NCBI GenBank assembly: GCA_963729215.1
Contig: CAVSND010000027.1
Coordinates: forward strand, 310,001-374,000
Direction of reading: 5' to 3'
DNA from: CAVQJU01 sp963729215
GTDB taxonomy: Bacteria; Acidobacteriota; Vicinamibacteria; Vicinamibacterales; CAVVIG01
Length of the DNA: 64,000 nt
This document shows positions 37,181 through 46,324 of this stretch, in pieces (within the stretch, counting starts at the first letter, position 1; each line of letters opens with the position of its first letter). Below the pieces are notes generated by a model. The model saw nothing but the letters and a program-made list of their open reading frames with translations, was not told where the DNA came from and searched no databases. Position numbers and translations under genes: made by a program.

Positions 37181-38496
37181 AGATCAACCGCCCCCCAGCT
37201 CTCGCCGAACTGGTCCGTGCGCACGCCCGCCTTGTCCAGAATGGTGACCATCAGGTTCGACAGCGGAGTGTAGTTGTCCATGCGGATATGACGGCCGCCG
37301 GTCACGCGGCCGGCGGCGCCGCCAGCCACGAGAATCGGCAGATTGTCGTGCGTGTGCTGGTTGCCGTTGCTCATGCCGCTGCCGTAGAGGAAGAGGGAGT
37401 GATCGAGCAGGTTCCCGTCGCCGTCCGGCGTCGCCCGCAACCGATCCAGGAAGCCGGCGAACAATCCGAGATGGTAGGCGTCAATCTTGGCCTTCTTCGC
37501 GACCTGCTCGGCGACACCGTTGTTGTGCGAGACCGGGTGATGTCCGTCCGCGACGCCGATCTGCGGATACGTCAGCGTGCTGAGCTCGCGGGCCATCATG
37601 AACGAGGTCACGCGCGTCATGTCCCCCTGGTACGCGAGGGCCATGAGCTCGAACATCAGCTTCACGTGCTCGTCCCACGACTCGGGCACGCCGATGGGCA
37701 CGGGCGGTGTTTCGAGCAGGTGATCGGTCCGCTGACGCTCCGCCTGCTGGATCCGTCGCTCGATCTCGCGGACGTTGTCCACGTATTCGCCGAGCTTGGC
37801 GCGATCCCTGGCTCCGAGGCCGCGCTGCAGGTCATTCACGCTGTCGCGGACGGCGTCGAGGATGCTGGTGTTCTGCGCGAGACGTGCCTGCCGGGCGGCC
37901 GGCGTCGCGCCGTCGCCGCCGAACATGCGCTCGAAAACCACCCGCGGGTTGATCTCCATCGGCAGCGGCTGCGTGGGTGTCCGCCAGGAAATGGTGCTCA
38001 TGTACGAGCAGAGGAAGTCGCCGGCACAGCTGCCGAGATGGCTCGAATGGTCCTCGGTCGCGAACTCCATCGACGGGAACGTCGTCTCCTGGCCGATCTT
38101 CTCGGCGATGATTTGATCGACCGTCGTGCCCAGATGGATGACGCTTCCCTTGGAAGGAAATGTGCCGCTCAGCCACATCGCGGTGCTGGGGGAGTGCCCG
38201 TTTTCACCGTTGTTGGTCAGGCCCGTCAGAACGTTCAGCTGATCCCGGAACCGCTCCATCGGCTTGAGGATCGGCGAGAACTCGAACCCTGTGCCAGCCT
38301 GGGCGGGCGTCCAGTCCTTCATGATCGATCCATGCGGGACATAGACGAACCCGAAGCGCTGAAGCGGACGCGCCGCAGTCTTCGCGAGCGGCGTCTGAGC
38401 CGGCACCATCGCATCGAGAAATGGCAGGGCGAGCGTGACGCCGACGCTGCCGCGCAGGAACGTCCGGCGAGAAATGTGCTTCCGGGTAATGAACAT
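37177..38496 (-). CDS. DUF1552 exported protein
   Basis: ATG at 38496 opens a Tat-like N-terminus (KHISRRTFLRGSVGVTLALP). Characteristic DUF1552 stretches are FGFVYVPHGSIMKDWTP, LNVLTGLTNN, PSMEFATED and SLFLYGSGMSNGNQHTHDNL. The 439-residue length is normal. The protein is thought to be a periplasmic partner of DUF1592 cytochromes in planctomycetes and acidobacteria; no activity is established. In this sequence the frame is continuous with the upstream gene because of a 4-base tandem duplication there, but the TGATG overlap of the two genes is still visible at 38494-38498. Confidence 0.88.
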   Translation of the reverse strand: MFITRKHISRRTFLRGSVGVTLALPFLDAMVPAQTPLAKTAARPLQRFGFVYVPHGSIMKDWTPAQAGTGFEFSPILKPMERFRDQLNVLTGLTNNGENGHSPSTAMWLSGTFPSKGSVIHLGTTVDQIIAEKIGQETTFPSMEFATEDHSSHLGSCAGDFLCSYMSTISWRTPTQPLPMEINPRVVFERMFGGDGATPAARQARLAQNTSILDAVRDSVNDLQRGLGARDRAKLGEYVDNVREIERRIQQAERQRTDHLLETPPVPIGVPESWDEHVKLMFELMALAYQGDMTRVTSFMMARELSTLTYPQIGVADGHHPVSHNNGVAEQVAKKAKIDAYHLGLFAGFLDRLRATPDGDGNLLDHSLFLYGSGMSNGNQHTHDNLPILVAGGAAGRVTGGRHIRMDNYTPLSNLMVTILDKAGVRTDQFGESWGAVDL

Positions 38497-40893
38497 CAGC
38501 GGTCTCCCTGCTTCATTCTCATCTGGAACGGTCCGCTCTTCACGATACCGATCACGAGCGACGAAAACTGATACTGCGTAGCCGCCGATTCCCTGACGAT
38601 CGATCGTCACCACGGGCATGTCGCCCGGCTCGAGCCCGCGGCCCAGGGCGTAGGTCAGGAGCATCTCTGTTGCCGTCCGCGCGAATTGCTCGGGCCGGCT
38701 CAGGATGGCACGCCGCAGCCCGGAGGGGCCGTCAACCGACGTCCCGTCCCACAACGTGCTCGACGCGTCGATGCGGGCGCCGCCGTCATTCGTCCGCCAC
38801 CGTCCGATCCCGTCGAAGTTTTCGAGGGCCAGCCCGATGGGATCCATCAGCTTGTGGCAGCCGGAACAGGCGGGGTTGGCCCGGTGTTCCTCCATTCGCT
38901 CGCGCATCGACAGCACCTTGCCGGGCTTCTCGTCCAGGGGCGGCACATTCGCCGGCGGCTCGGGAGGGGGTGTCCCCAGGATGTTCGACAGCACGTACTT
39001 GCCGCGAGTGACTGGTGACGTTCGATTTCCGTACGAGTTGAGAGCGAGGATGCTGCCCTGCCCCAACAGCCCGCGCCGGTAATCGTCCTTGATGGCGACG
39101 CGGCGATACTGGTCGCCGTAAACGTTCGGAATGCCGTAGTGGCGCGCGAGCCGCTCGTTGAGGAACGTGTAATCGGCGTCGAGCAGGCTGAGCACGCTCT
39201 TGTCCTCGATCACAATCGTTTCAAAGAGCAGTTCCGTTTCACGCTGGAGCGCCTGGCGGAGGTTGTCGTCGAAATCCGGGAACACGTCCTCGTCCGGGCG
39301 CAGGCTCTTCAGGTTCCGCAGAAACAGCCACTGGCCGGCGAAGTTCGCGCCGAGCGCACGGGCGCGTTCATCGGCGAGCATCCGCTTCACCTGCTGATCG
39401 AGCACAGCCGGCGTGTGCAGCTTGCCCGACACCGCGAGGTTCAGGAGTTGATCGTCGGGGATGCTGCTCCAGATGAAGAACGACAGCCGCGACGCCAGTT
39501 CGAGGTCGCTCACGCGGTAGGCGCCGTCGGCCGGCACCTGTTCGGGGTCGCGTTCGAAGCGGTACAGGAACTGAGGCGACACGAGGATGAAGGTGAGCGC
39601 GTTTTCGATGCCCGCATCGAACGTGCCGCCCGTGCGCCTGCCCGTGCCGAAGAAGCCCATCAACCGATCGACTTCGGCGGCCGTCGGTGGCCGGCGGTAC
39701 GCGCGGCGCGCCAGGGTGGTCAGCACCGTTTTCGCGCAGGCGGTTTCGTCTGCGCCGGTGGAAGGCCTGCACGAGAAGATCAGCCGGCGGCTGGGTGAGT
39801 TGCCCGTGCCCGTGACGTTGAACGGTCCCTCGATCGTGACCTTGTCGACTTCCGGGATCCCCACGGGCGTGATCGGATCGATCCGCTCGCGCAGGAAGGG
39901 TTGCAGGAGATCGACCGACGGCGCTGAACTCTTCTTCAAGAACGCGACACCCACAAAATGCGGGCCGGCCTTGGCGGGAACGCGCGTCTTGAAACGCGTT
40001 TCGAGCGCGTCACCCGCAGCCGTGGGGTTCAGATAGTTCGCCTTTTCGTCGTCGGCTCCGCCGAAGCGGGCAAGCCGCATGCGTTCGCCGTCGAAGGTGA
40101 TCTCGAGATCGTGCGCGACCTCGAGGCCGCGGATGATATTCACCGTTTCGCGGTACAGCCTCGGCTGGATGACGTACTCGCCGTCCACGGGGAAGGTGTA
40201 GCGGATCAGGATGCCGCCCCGCGTACCGATGGGCAAACCTTCGATGTGATCGTTTTGCGAAAGGTCCGATCGCACGCGGAAGGTCTCGACAGTGGGCGTG
40301 GCGTTCGGGTTTCCGACAGCCAGGCCGCTGACCTTCCAGGCGGCCGACAGGTACCGTTCCATGAGCATCGGCGAGACGCCGAGGACGTCGCCGATATTGT
40401 CGAAGCCGTACGCGCTGTCATCGGCAGGCAGGAGCGCGGCGACGTCCACGTCGAGCGCGAGCAGATCTCGCACGGCGTTGCCGTACTCCGCGCGATTCAG
40501 CCTGTGGAGGACGGGTCGTCCCGGATTCGGATGCGCCGCCGCGACCGCGTCGATGGACGACTCGAGATAGGAGGCGAACGCGTCGAGCGCGGCTTTATCC
40601 GGATGAGGGAGGCCGACAGGCGGCATCATGCCGCCGCGGACCTTCCGGATCACTTTCTCCCACGTTTCCGCGCGTACAGCGGGAGACGCCGGATCCATTC
40701 CTTCCAGAATCAGGCCGCCGGATTTCGTGCGCGCGTTATGGCAGGTCAGGCAGTACTTGCCCACCAACGCGCCCGCCGCCACGCTCGCCGCCGTGCCCGC
40801 AGTCTGTGGAGCGCCCGACGCCTGGGGCTGGCTGGACACGGCGCCCATCACGACGGCCCAGCCCGCGACGAGTGCGATGACTGCTCGAGTCAT
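38496..40893 (-). CDS. Exported DUF1592/DUF1587/DUF1595 c-type cytochrome
   Basis: ATG at 40893 overlaps the CHRD stop (ATGA) and opens a signal peptide (AVIALVAGWAVVMGAVSS). Haem sites are YCLTCHN near the N-terminus and ACSGCHKLMDPIG near the C-terminus. Between them lie RLNRAEYGNAVRDLL (DUF1587), RRAYRRPPTAAEVDRLM (DUF1595) and SPQFLYRFERDP (DUF1592). The expected end (TQYQFSSLVIGIVKSGPFQM) is out of frame after a doubled gatc at 38597-38604, so the apparent reading frame runs on into DUF1552. It is probably a periplasmic redox or polymer-handling protein. Confidence 0.87.
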
Positions 40894-41333
40894 ACCGGGA
40901 GGAGCCAACCCCACAAGTTGCCGTCCGGTGCATGCTCGGCGTGAATCTGGACGTAGAACCAGCCCTTTTTGAGCGAGTCGAGCTGGGACTTGTTCAGGTT
41001 GGCGCTGCCGCTGATCGCGCCGCTCGGTGCTTTCTCGACCGTCAGGTCGAATTCCACGGGCCCGCGCACGCCGCGCGCTCCGAAGTGCATCTGGCCGATC
41101 GTCGCGGCGCTCTTCATGCCGGCGAACGTGCCGGACACTGACAGCCGCGTGCCGTTCAAGGTAGCGGTCACCGTTCCAGAACCCGTAATGGTCGCGGCGG
41201 TGGACGTTTCGACCGGGACGGGCGTCAGCCGCGCACGGAAGCTCGCTGCGGGCGCCTGCGCCGCCGACGCGGCGGAGGCGAGCACGGCAACGCTCGCCGT
41301 GGCGGTGCCCAGCATACGAACGATCGACGACAT
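40890..41333 (-). CDS. Exported CHRD-domain protein
   Basis: ATG at 41333 gives 147 residues with a signal peptide (LGTATASVAVLASAASAAQ). The CHRD domain is complete, with GSGTVTATLNGTRLSVSGTF, GPVEFDLTV and the signature GWFYVQIHAEHAPDGNLWG at the end. CHRD domains occur in chordin and in bacterial exported proteins and are thought to bind partners or surfaces. It overlaps the DUF1592 gene by four bases and probably belongs to the same transcript. Confidence 0.88.
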   Translation of the reverse strand: MSSIVRMLGTATASVAVLASAASAAQAPAASFRARLTPVPVETSTAATITGSGTVTATLNGTRLSVSGTFAGMKSAATIGQMHFGARGVRGPVEFDLTVEKAPSGAISGSANLNKSQLDSLKKGWFYVQIHAEHAPDGNLWGWLLPV

Positions 41334-41398
41334 GGCCGCTATTCTACGCTGGCCGCGGAGGTTGGTGAAGGGTGAAGGGTGAGGAGGTGAAGGGGAGA

Positions 41399-41438
41399 GG
41401 GGCCACCTCCCGGGAGGGAATCCCGGAAAAATGGCCCC
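41399..41438 (-). terminator. Terminator-like hairpin with gtgaagg repeat beside it
   Basis: GGGGCCA (41399-41405) and TGGCCCC (41432-41438) flank an inner TCCCGGGA/TCCCGGA-rich region. It lies just beyond the stop of the minus-strand gene ending at 41446. Beside it at 41363-41397 is a short gtgaagg tandem repeat. Confidence 0.6.
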
Positions 41439-41445
41439 GAGAAGG

Positions 41446-41838
41446 TTACTTGCCGTAGACGAACTCGTGCCCGACGCGCTCGCCGATCGGGAACCACGCT
41501 GAGACGGGCGGCGCAGAGCCGGGGGCCGCTTCACCGAGGGTCACGAGCAGCTTGCCCTTGTCGTTCTTCGGGCGCTCCACCTGACGTGTGTACGCCGTCA
41601 GGAAGACCTTGCGCCGATCCTGGCTCGATACGCGAACAATCGAGTTCGACATGGAGTTGGTGGGAGTCTCGAAGATGTAGGTGCCCGCCGCCAACTCGAC
41701 GCCCGGCAGCGCGACGGCGCGGCTGAACGTGAGGTAGTTGGTGTGCGGGGCGTTGTCGCTTCGGGCGATCCCGGCAGCGCCAATGACGAGACCGAGGGAC
41801 AGAGCGCCGACCGCCGCGAGCTTCAGATTGCTGACCAT
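41446..41838 (-). CDS. Small exported hypothetical protein
   Basis: ATG at 41838 follows AGGAGGG at an 8-base spacing. The signal peptide is KLAAVGALSLGLVIGAAGIA. The ~105-residue mature part (YLTFSRAVALPGVELAAGTY, SIVRVSSQDRRKVFLTAYTR, PVSAWFPIGERVGHEFVYGK) is a conserved acidobacterial exported domain that I recognise by its look but cannot assign a role. It is divergent from lnt. Confidence 0.78.
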   Translation of the reverse strand: MVSNLKLAAVGALSLGLVIGAAGIARSDNAPHTNYLTFSRAVALPGVELAAGTYIFETPTNSMSNSIVRVSSQDRRKVFLTAYTRQVERPKNDKGKLLVTLGEAAPGSAPPVSAWFPIGERVGHEFVYGK

Positions 41839-41974
41839 GTGACTACCCTCCTGAGTGAGACGCAAATGCCGGGATGTTGACCTTGCCTCTAATGGGCGTT
41901 GCCGGTCTGCGTCTCGGTTCACTGGTATACGCGGCGGGCGGGCAGGAAGGGGCTCAGGAGTAAACTGAGGCGAT

Positions 41975-43507
41975 TTGTCCACACGTGCTCACGGTTTCGC
42001 GCTGGCTGCCGGATCCGGCGTCCTGCTCGCACTCAGTTTTCCCAAATTCGGATATCCGCCGCTCGCCTGGATCGCGCTGGCGCCGCTGCTCGTGGCATTG
42101 ACGCAGAACGTCTCGCTGCCGCGTGCCTTCGCGCTCGGCCTCACGACCGGCGCCATCTACTTCGGCGGGACGCTCTATTGGATGTCGATGGTGATGGCGC
42201 GCTACGGGGAACTGTCCCTCGCGCTGGCCGTCGCCATCAACGTGGTGTTCGTCGCGTACCTCGCGCTGTTTCCGGCGCTGTTCGCGGTCCTGACCCGGCG
42301 GCTGTCGATGGTGCTCGGCGTGGCCGCCCTTCCCGCCGCGCCGTTCGTCTGGGCGGCGACCGAGCTTGGCCGGACATATCTCTTCAGCGGTTTCCCCTGG
42401 GTACTGCTCGGCTACAGTCAGACGACGGTCCTGCCGATTGCCCAGGCTGCCAGCATCGTCGGGGTCTTCGGCGTCTCCGCGATCGTCGTGAGCGTGAACG
42501 TGGCGTTCGCCGGAATCGTCGCCGGGCGCGCACTGAGGCCGGCCGCGCTCGTCGTGGCCGGCGTGCTCCTCGTCGCCGTGTGGGGGAACGCGCGCGTGCG
42601 CGACGGTGCCCTTACCCGGCAGGGCGAGCCACTGCGCGTGGGCCTCGTGCAGGGAAACGCGCTCGAGGAGGAGCGTGACGCGCGGGGCGGTGGCTCTGAA
42701 ATCCTGAAGCGGCACCTGGAGATGACACGCGAGGCGATCGCCGGCGGTGCCGCGCTCGTGATCCTGCCCGAGTCGGCGTTGTCGCCGTACGCCTTCGAGG
42801 AGTATCCCGTTGTCGCGGCGTCGCTGCGGGAGGCGGCGCGTCAGGCGGGCGTGCCGATTCTTCTGGGCAGCGACCAATATGAATGGCGTGGGACGGGCCG
42901 CACGCGGGAGGTTCACAAGAGCTTCAACGCGGCGTTCATGCTTCGCGCCGACGGGACGACGGGCGCCGTCTACCGGAAGATGCACCTGGTGCCCTGGGGC
43001 GAGTACGTGCCGCTCAAAAACTGGCTCACCTTCATCGGTCCGCTGGTCAAGGCCATTGGCCGCGGCTTCGATGCGGGCGACGAGGCGACGCTCCTTCCCG
43101 TGGCCTCCCACCAGGTGAGCACGGCGATCTGTTACGAGATCATCTATCCGGATCTCGTGCGCCGGTTCGTCCGGGAGGGGAGCGAATTGCTGACGACGAT
43201 CACCAACGATTCGTGGTTCGGCCGTACGTCAGCGCCATACCAGCATTTCGAACAGGCGTCGATGCGGGCCATCGAGGAGGGTCGCTATCTGGTGCGGGCG
43301 GCGAACACCGGCGTCAGCGGCATCGTCGATCCGTACGGCCGCGTGCTCGAGCGGACCGCCATCTATCAGCCGGCCATCGTCGTGGGCGACGTGCGGCTGC
43401 TGACGTCGGCGACGCTGTACTCGCGCGCCGGCGACGTCTTCGCGTATGCGTCTGCGGTGGCGACGCTCGCCCTGGTCATTCTTTCCGTACGACGCCGTGT
43501 ACAATAG
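41975..43507 (+). CDS. lnt: Apolipoprotein N-acyltransferase
   Basis: This inner-membrane enzyme adds the third acyl chain to lipoproteins. About six N-terminal helices are followed by a nitrilase-fold periplasmic domain with the catalytic triad: glutamate in ILPESAL, lysine in YRKMHLVPWGEY and cysteine in AICYEIIYP. It ends with one more helix. The 510-residue length is normal. The start is TTG at 41975, with TAAACT eight bases upstream (41961-41966), again leaderless-like. prfB follows by 5 bases. Confidence 0.95.
   Translation: MSTRAHGFALAAGSGVLLALSFPKFGYPPLAWIALAPLLVALTQNVSLPRAFALGLTTGAIYFGGTLYWMSMVMARYGELSLALAVAINVVFVAYLALFPALFAVLTRRLSMVLGVAALPAAPFVWAATELGRTYLFSGFPWVLLGYSQTTVLPIAQAASIVGVFGVSAIVVSVNVAFAGIVAGRALRPAALVVAGVLLVAVWGNARVRDGALTRQGEPLRVGLVQGNALEEERDARGGGSEILKRHLEMTREAIAGGAALVILPESALSPYAFEEYPVVAASLREAARQAGVPILLGSDQYEWRGTGRTREVHKSFNAAFMLRADGTTGAVYRKMHLVPWGEYVPLKNWLTFIGPLVKAIGRGFDAGDEATLLPVASHQVSTAICYEIIYPDLVRRFVREGSELLTTITNDSWFGRTSAPYQHFEQASMRAIEEGRYLVRAANTGVSGIVDPYGRVLERTAIYQPAIVVGDVRLLTSATLYSRAGDVFAYASAVATLALVILSVRRRVQ
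43500..43505 (+). promoter_or_regulatory. -10 hexamer of a probable leaderless prfB promoter
   Basis: TACAAT ends seven bases before the prfB ATG at 43513 and overlaps the last codons of lnt. It would let prfB be expressed apart from lnt. Confidence 0.5.
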
Positions 43508-43512
43508 CCGTC

Positions 43513-44650
43513 ATGCCGACCGTTGACGACTTGACGCGCCGCTACCAGGATCTCAGCAAGCGTGCTGTCGATCTGTGGAGCTATCTTTGAAGCCGCTCAT
43601 CCTGCCGACGAACTGAATCGTCTCGAGGCGCGCGCCGCCGCGCCTGACTTCTGGAAGGACCAGGCCGAAGCCCAGCGTGTGCTGCAGCGCCGCCGCCGGC
43701 TGGAGCAGGATCGCGAGCTCGCTGCGTCGCTGAGAAAGCGCACCGACGACCTCGGCGTGCTCTTTGAATGGGCCGCGGCGGGCGAGGCTGTTGACGCCGA
43801 GCTCGCGCAGGCCGTCGAGTCGCTCGACCAGGAAGTGCAGGCGGGCGAGATCAAGAAGATGCTCGGCGGCGAGCACGATCGCAGGAACGCGATCGTCACC
43901 ATTCACCCGGGCGCGGGCGGGACCGAGTCGCAGGACTGGGCCGAGATGCTGCTCCGCATGTACATGCGCTGGACGGAGCGGCGAGGGTTCCGGCGCGAGC
44001 TCATCGACTATCAGCCCGGCGACGAAGCCGGACTCAAGAGCGCGACTTTTACTGTGATCGGCGAATATGCGTACGGCCTGCTCTCGGCGGAGGCCGGCGT
44101 GCACCGGCTGGTGCGCATTTCCCCGTTTGATTCCGCCGCGCGCCGTCATACGTCGTTCGCATCACTGTACGTCTGGCCCGAGCTGCCGGAAGACGTGGAC
44201 GTTGAGATCGACGACAAGGACATCCGCATCGACACCTTCCGTTCGAGCGGCGCCGGCGGTCAGCACGTCAACGTCACCGACTCGGCCATCCGCATCACCC
44301 ATTTCCCGACCGGGATCGTCGTCTCGTGCCAGAACGAGCGCTCACAGCATCGGAACAAGGATTCGGCGATGAGGGTCCTCAAGGCCCGCCTCTACGATCT
44401 GAAGCTGAAGGAGCAGCAGGCCAAGCTCGACCAGATTGGCGGCGCCAAGAGGGAGATCGCGTTCGGCAGCCAGATCCGCAGCTACGTGATGCACCCGTAC
44501 CAGATGGTCAAGGACCACCGCACCAAAGAGCAGGTCGGCGACGTGAACCGTGTCATGGACGGTGACATTGACGTCTTCATCAAGTCGTACCTGATGAGAA
44601 AGTCGAGCGGCACGCTCGGCCAGAGTGCCCCAGACGACGACCTTGAGTAG
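43513..44650 (+). CDS. prfB: Peptide chain release factor 2 (programmed +1 frameshift)
   Basis: RF2 releases peptides at UAA and UGA. Codons 1-25 run from ATG at 43513 to CTT, then an in-frame TGA at 43588-43590. Reading resumes in the +1 frame at GAA (43589), giving ~378 residues in all. SPF (in RISPFDSAARRH), which reads the stop codon, and GGQ (SSGAGGQHVNV), which acts at the peptidyl-transferase centre, are present. The recoding site has the usual parts, so this frameshift is biological and not an error. murJ starts inside its last 26 bases. Confidence 0.95.
43576..43591 (+). promoter_or_regulatory. prfB programmed frameshift site
   Basis: The mRNA reads UGG AGC UAU CUU UGA A. GGAG acts as the internal Shine-Dalgarno-like stimulator just upstream of the CUU slippery codon, and UGA is the poorly read RF2 stop. 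The layout matches E. coli prfB, although the base after UGA is A rather than C. Confidence 0.9.
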
Positions 44651-46217
44651 CGTCGAGAAGAGGTCGTCCGGGCGCTCAGCCGTGCTGGTCGCCATCGGCA
44701 TCTTCTGCAGCCGCGTGACCGGGCTGATCCGCCAGCGAGTGTTCGCCCACTACTTCGGCCTGGGCCCGGAAGCCGACGCATTTTACGCAGCGCTCCGCAT
44801 CCCCAACTTTCTCCAGAATCTGTTCGGCGAAGGCGCCTTGTCGGCGTCGTTCATCCCGGTGTATGCCGGCCTGCTCGCGCGCGGCGAACGCCAGGCCGCG
44901 GACCGCGTGGCAGGCGCCGTCGCGGCTCTTCTGGCCCTCGTTGTCTCGGTCCTCGTGCTGATCGGCGTCCTCGCGACGCCCGTCTTCATCGACGTCATCG
45001 CGCCGGGGTTTCACGGAGACACGCGCACCCTCACCATCGATATCGTGCGAGTGCTGTTTCCGGGAACCGGCTTGCTCGTGCTGTCGGCGTGGTGCCTGGG
45101 CGTGCTCAACAGCCACCACCGGTTCCTGCTGTCATACGCGTCGGGCGTCATGTGGAACGTGGCGATGATCGCCACGCTGCTCCTGTTTGGCGGGCGGGCG
45201 TCGCTGCCGACGTTGGCGGTGTACCTCGCATGGGGTTCGGTGGCGGGAAGCGCGCTCCAGTTCGGCGTGCAGATTCCCCTCGTGCTCCGGCTCGCACCGG
45301 ATCTGCGCGTCGTGCTGGACACGGCGTCCGCCGAGGTGCGCACGGTCGTCCGGAACTTCATGCCGGCCTTTGTCAGCCGCGGCGTCGTGCAGTTGAGCGG
45401 CTATATCGACACGCTGCTCGCGACCTGGCTGCCGGGTGGCGCGGTCAGCGCGTTGTCGAACGCGACGACGTTGACGCTGCTGCCGGTGAGCCTGTTTGGC
45501 ATGGCCGTGTCGGCCGCCGAACTGCCGTCGATGTCGGGTGTCGCGAGCGCGGACAGTGACGCCGCACAGCGTTTGCGACTCAGGCTCGACGCCGGACTCC
45601 GCCGGATTGCCTTTTTCGTCGTCCCGTCGGCCATGGCGTTCCTGGCGCTGGGCGATATCGTGGCCGGAGCGCTGCTCCAGACCGGCCGCTTCAGCCGCGC
45701 GGACTCGCAATACGTCTGGGCCATTCTGGCCGGTTCGGCTGTGGGGCTGCTGGCGCAGACGCTGGGCCGGTTGTATTCGTCGACGTACTACGCGCTTCGC
45801 GATACGCGAACGCCGCTCCGGTACGCAGTGGTCCGAGTGACCCTGACCACGGTACTCGGTTATCTGTTCGCGTTCTGGCTGCCGGGCCCGCTGGGCCTGG
45901 CGCCGCGATGGGGCGCGGCCGGGCTCACGGCATCGGCCGGCATCGCCGGGTGGGCGGAGATGTTGATGCTCAGGAACACGATGAACGTGCGCATCGGACG
46001 GACCGGCCTTTCGCCGTCGTACGTCGCCGCGCTCTGGTTATCGGCGGCAGCAGGCGCCGCGGTTGGCTGGGCGATCAAGCTTGCGCTGCCGGTGCTTCAT
46101 CCTGTTCTCGCCGCCGTGCTGATTCTGGGACCGTATGGCCTGGTGTTCGCCGGGATGACACTCGCCCTCGGGGTGCCGGAGGCGAGGGCGCTGCTGCGGT
46201 GGAAACGGAAAACGTAA
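44625..46217 (+). CDS. murJ: Lipid II flippase MurJ
   Basis: This polytopic membrane protein of the MOP superfamily flips lipid II across the inner membrane. It has 530 residues and ~14 helices, with SRVTGLIRQRVFAHYFGLGP near the N-terminus, FLQNLFGEGALSASFIPVY, and QLSGYIDTLLATWLPGGAVS in the centre. The GTG start at 44625 overlaps prfB by 26 bases; a TTG at 44643 is an alternative. Its last codons (RKRKT) lie within an aacgtag-type repeat, so the C-terminus may have been shaped by repeat insertion. Confidence 0.93.
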   Translation: MPQTTTLSSVEKRSSGRSAVLVAIGIFCSRVTGLIRQRVFAHYFGLGPEADAFYAALRIPNFLQNLFGEGALSASFIPVYAGLLARGERQAADRVAGAVAALLALVVSVLVLIGVLATPVFIDVIAPGFHGDTRTLTIDIVRVLFPGTGLLVLSAWCLGVLNSHHRFLLSYASGVMWNVAMIATLLLFGGRASLPTLAVYLAWGSVAGSALQFGVQIPLVLRLAPDLRVVLDTASAEVRTVVRNFMPAFVSRGVVQLSGYIDTLLATWLPGGAVSALSNATTLTLLPVSLFGMAVSAAELPSMSGVASADSDAAQRLRLRLDAGLRRIAFFVVPSAMAFLALGDIVAGALLQTGRFSRADSQYVWAILAGSAVGLLAQTLGRLYSSTYYALRDTRTPLRYAVVRVTLTTVLGYLFAFWLPGPLGLAPRWGAAGLTASAGIAGWAEMLMLRNTMNVRIGRTGLSPSYVAALWLSAAAGAAVGWAIKLALPVLHPVLAAVLILGPYGLVFAGMTLALGVPEARALLRWKRKT

Positions 46218-46310
46218 AACGTAGAACGGAAAAGTGGAGCGCGTAGGGAGTAAGAAGCGGCGTCCATTCGTTCTTCGTTCTACGTTTCACGTTTTTCGTT
46301 TTACGTTCCG
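46203..46310. terminator. Inverted aacgtag arrays between murJ and mrcA
   Basis: A plus-oriented array (46203-46235) faces a minus-oriented one (46268-46310). Arms 46209-46228 and 46276-46295 match at 19 of 20 positions, giving a stem with a 47-base loop between two convergent genes. It likely serves as a bidirectional terminator built from repeat units. Confidence 0.7.
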
Positions 46311-46324
46311 GCGCGCAGCGCCGG

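Noticed and set aside
37078..38571. A 497-codon plus-strand frame opposite DUF1552
   Set aside because: It starts in the cgtggct repeat (giving VARGSWL repeats) and shows no domain. DUF1552 on the other strand is clear.
43588..43590. Premature stop making prfB a pseudogene
   Set aside because: The TGA sits in a canonical RF2 recoding site, and the +1 frame continues with all functional motifs.
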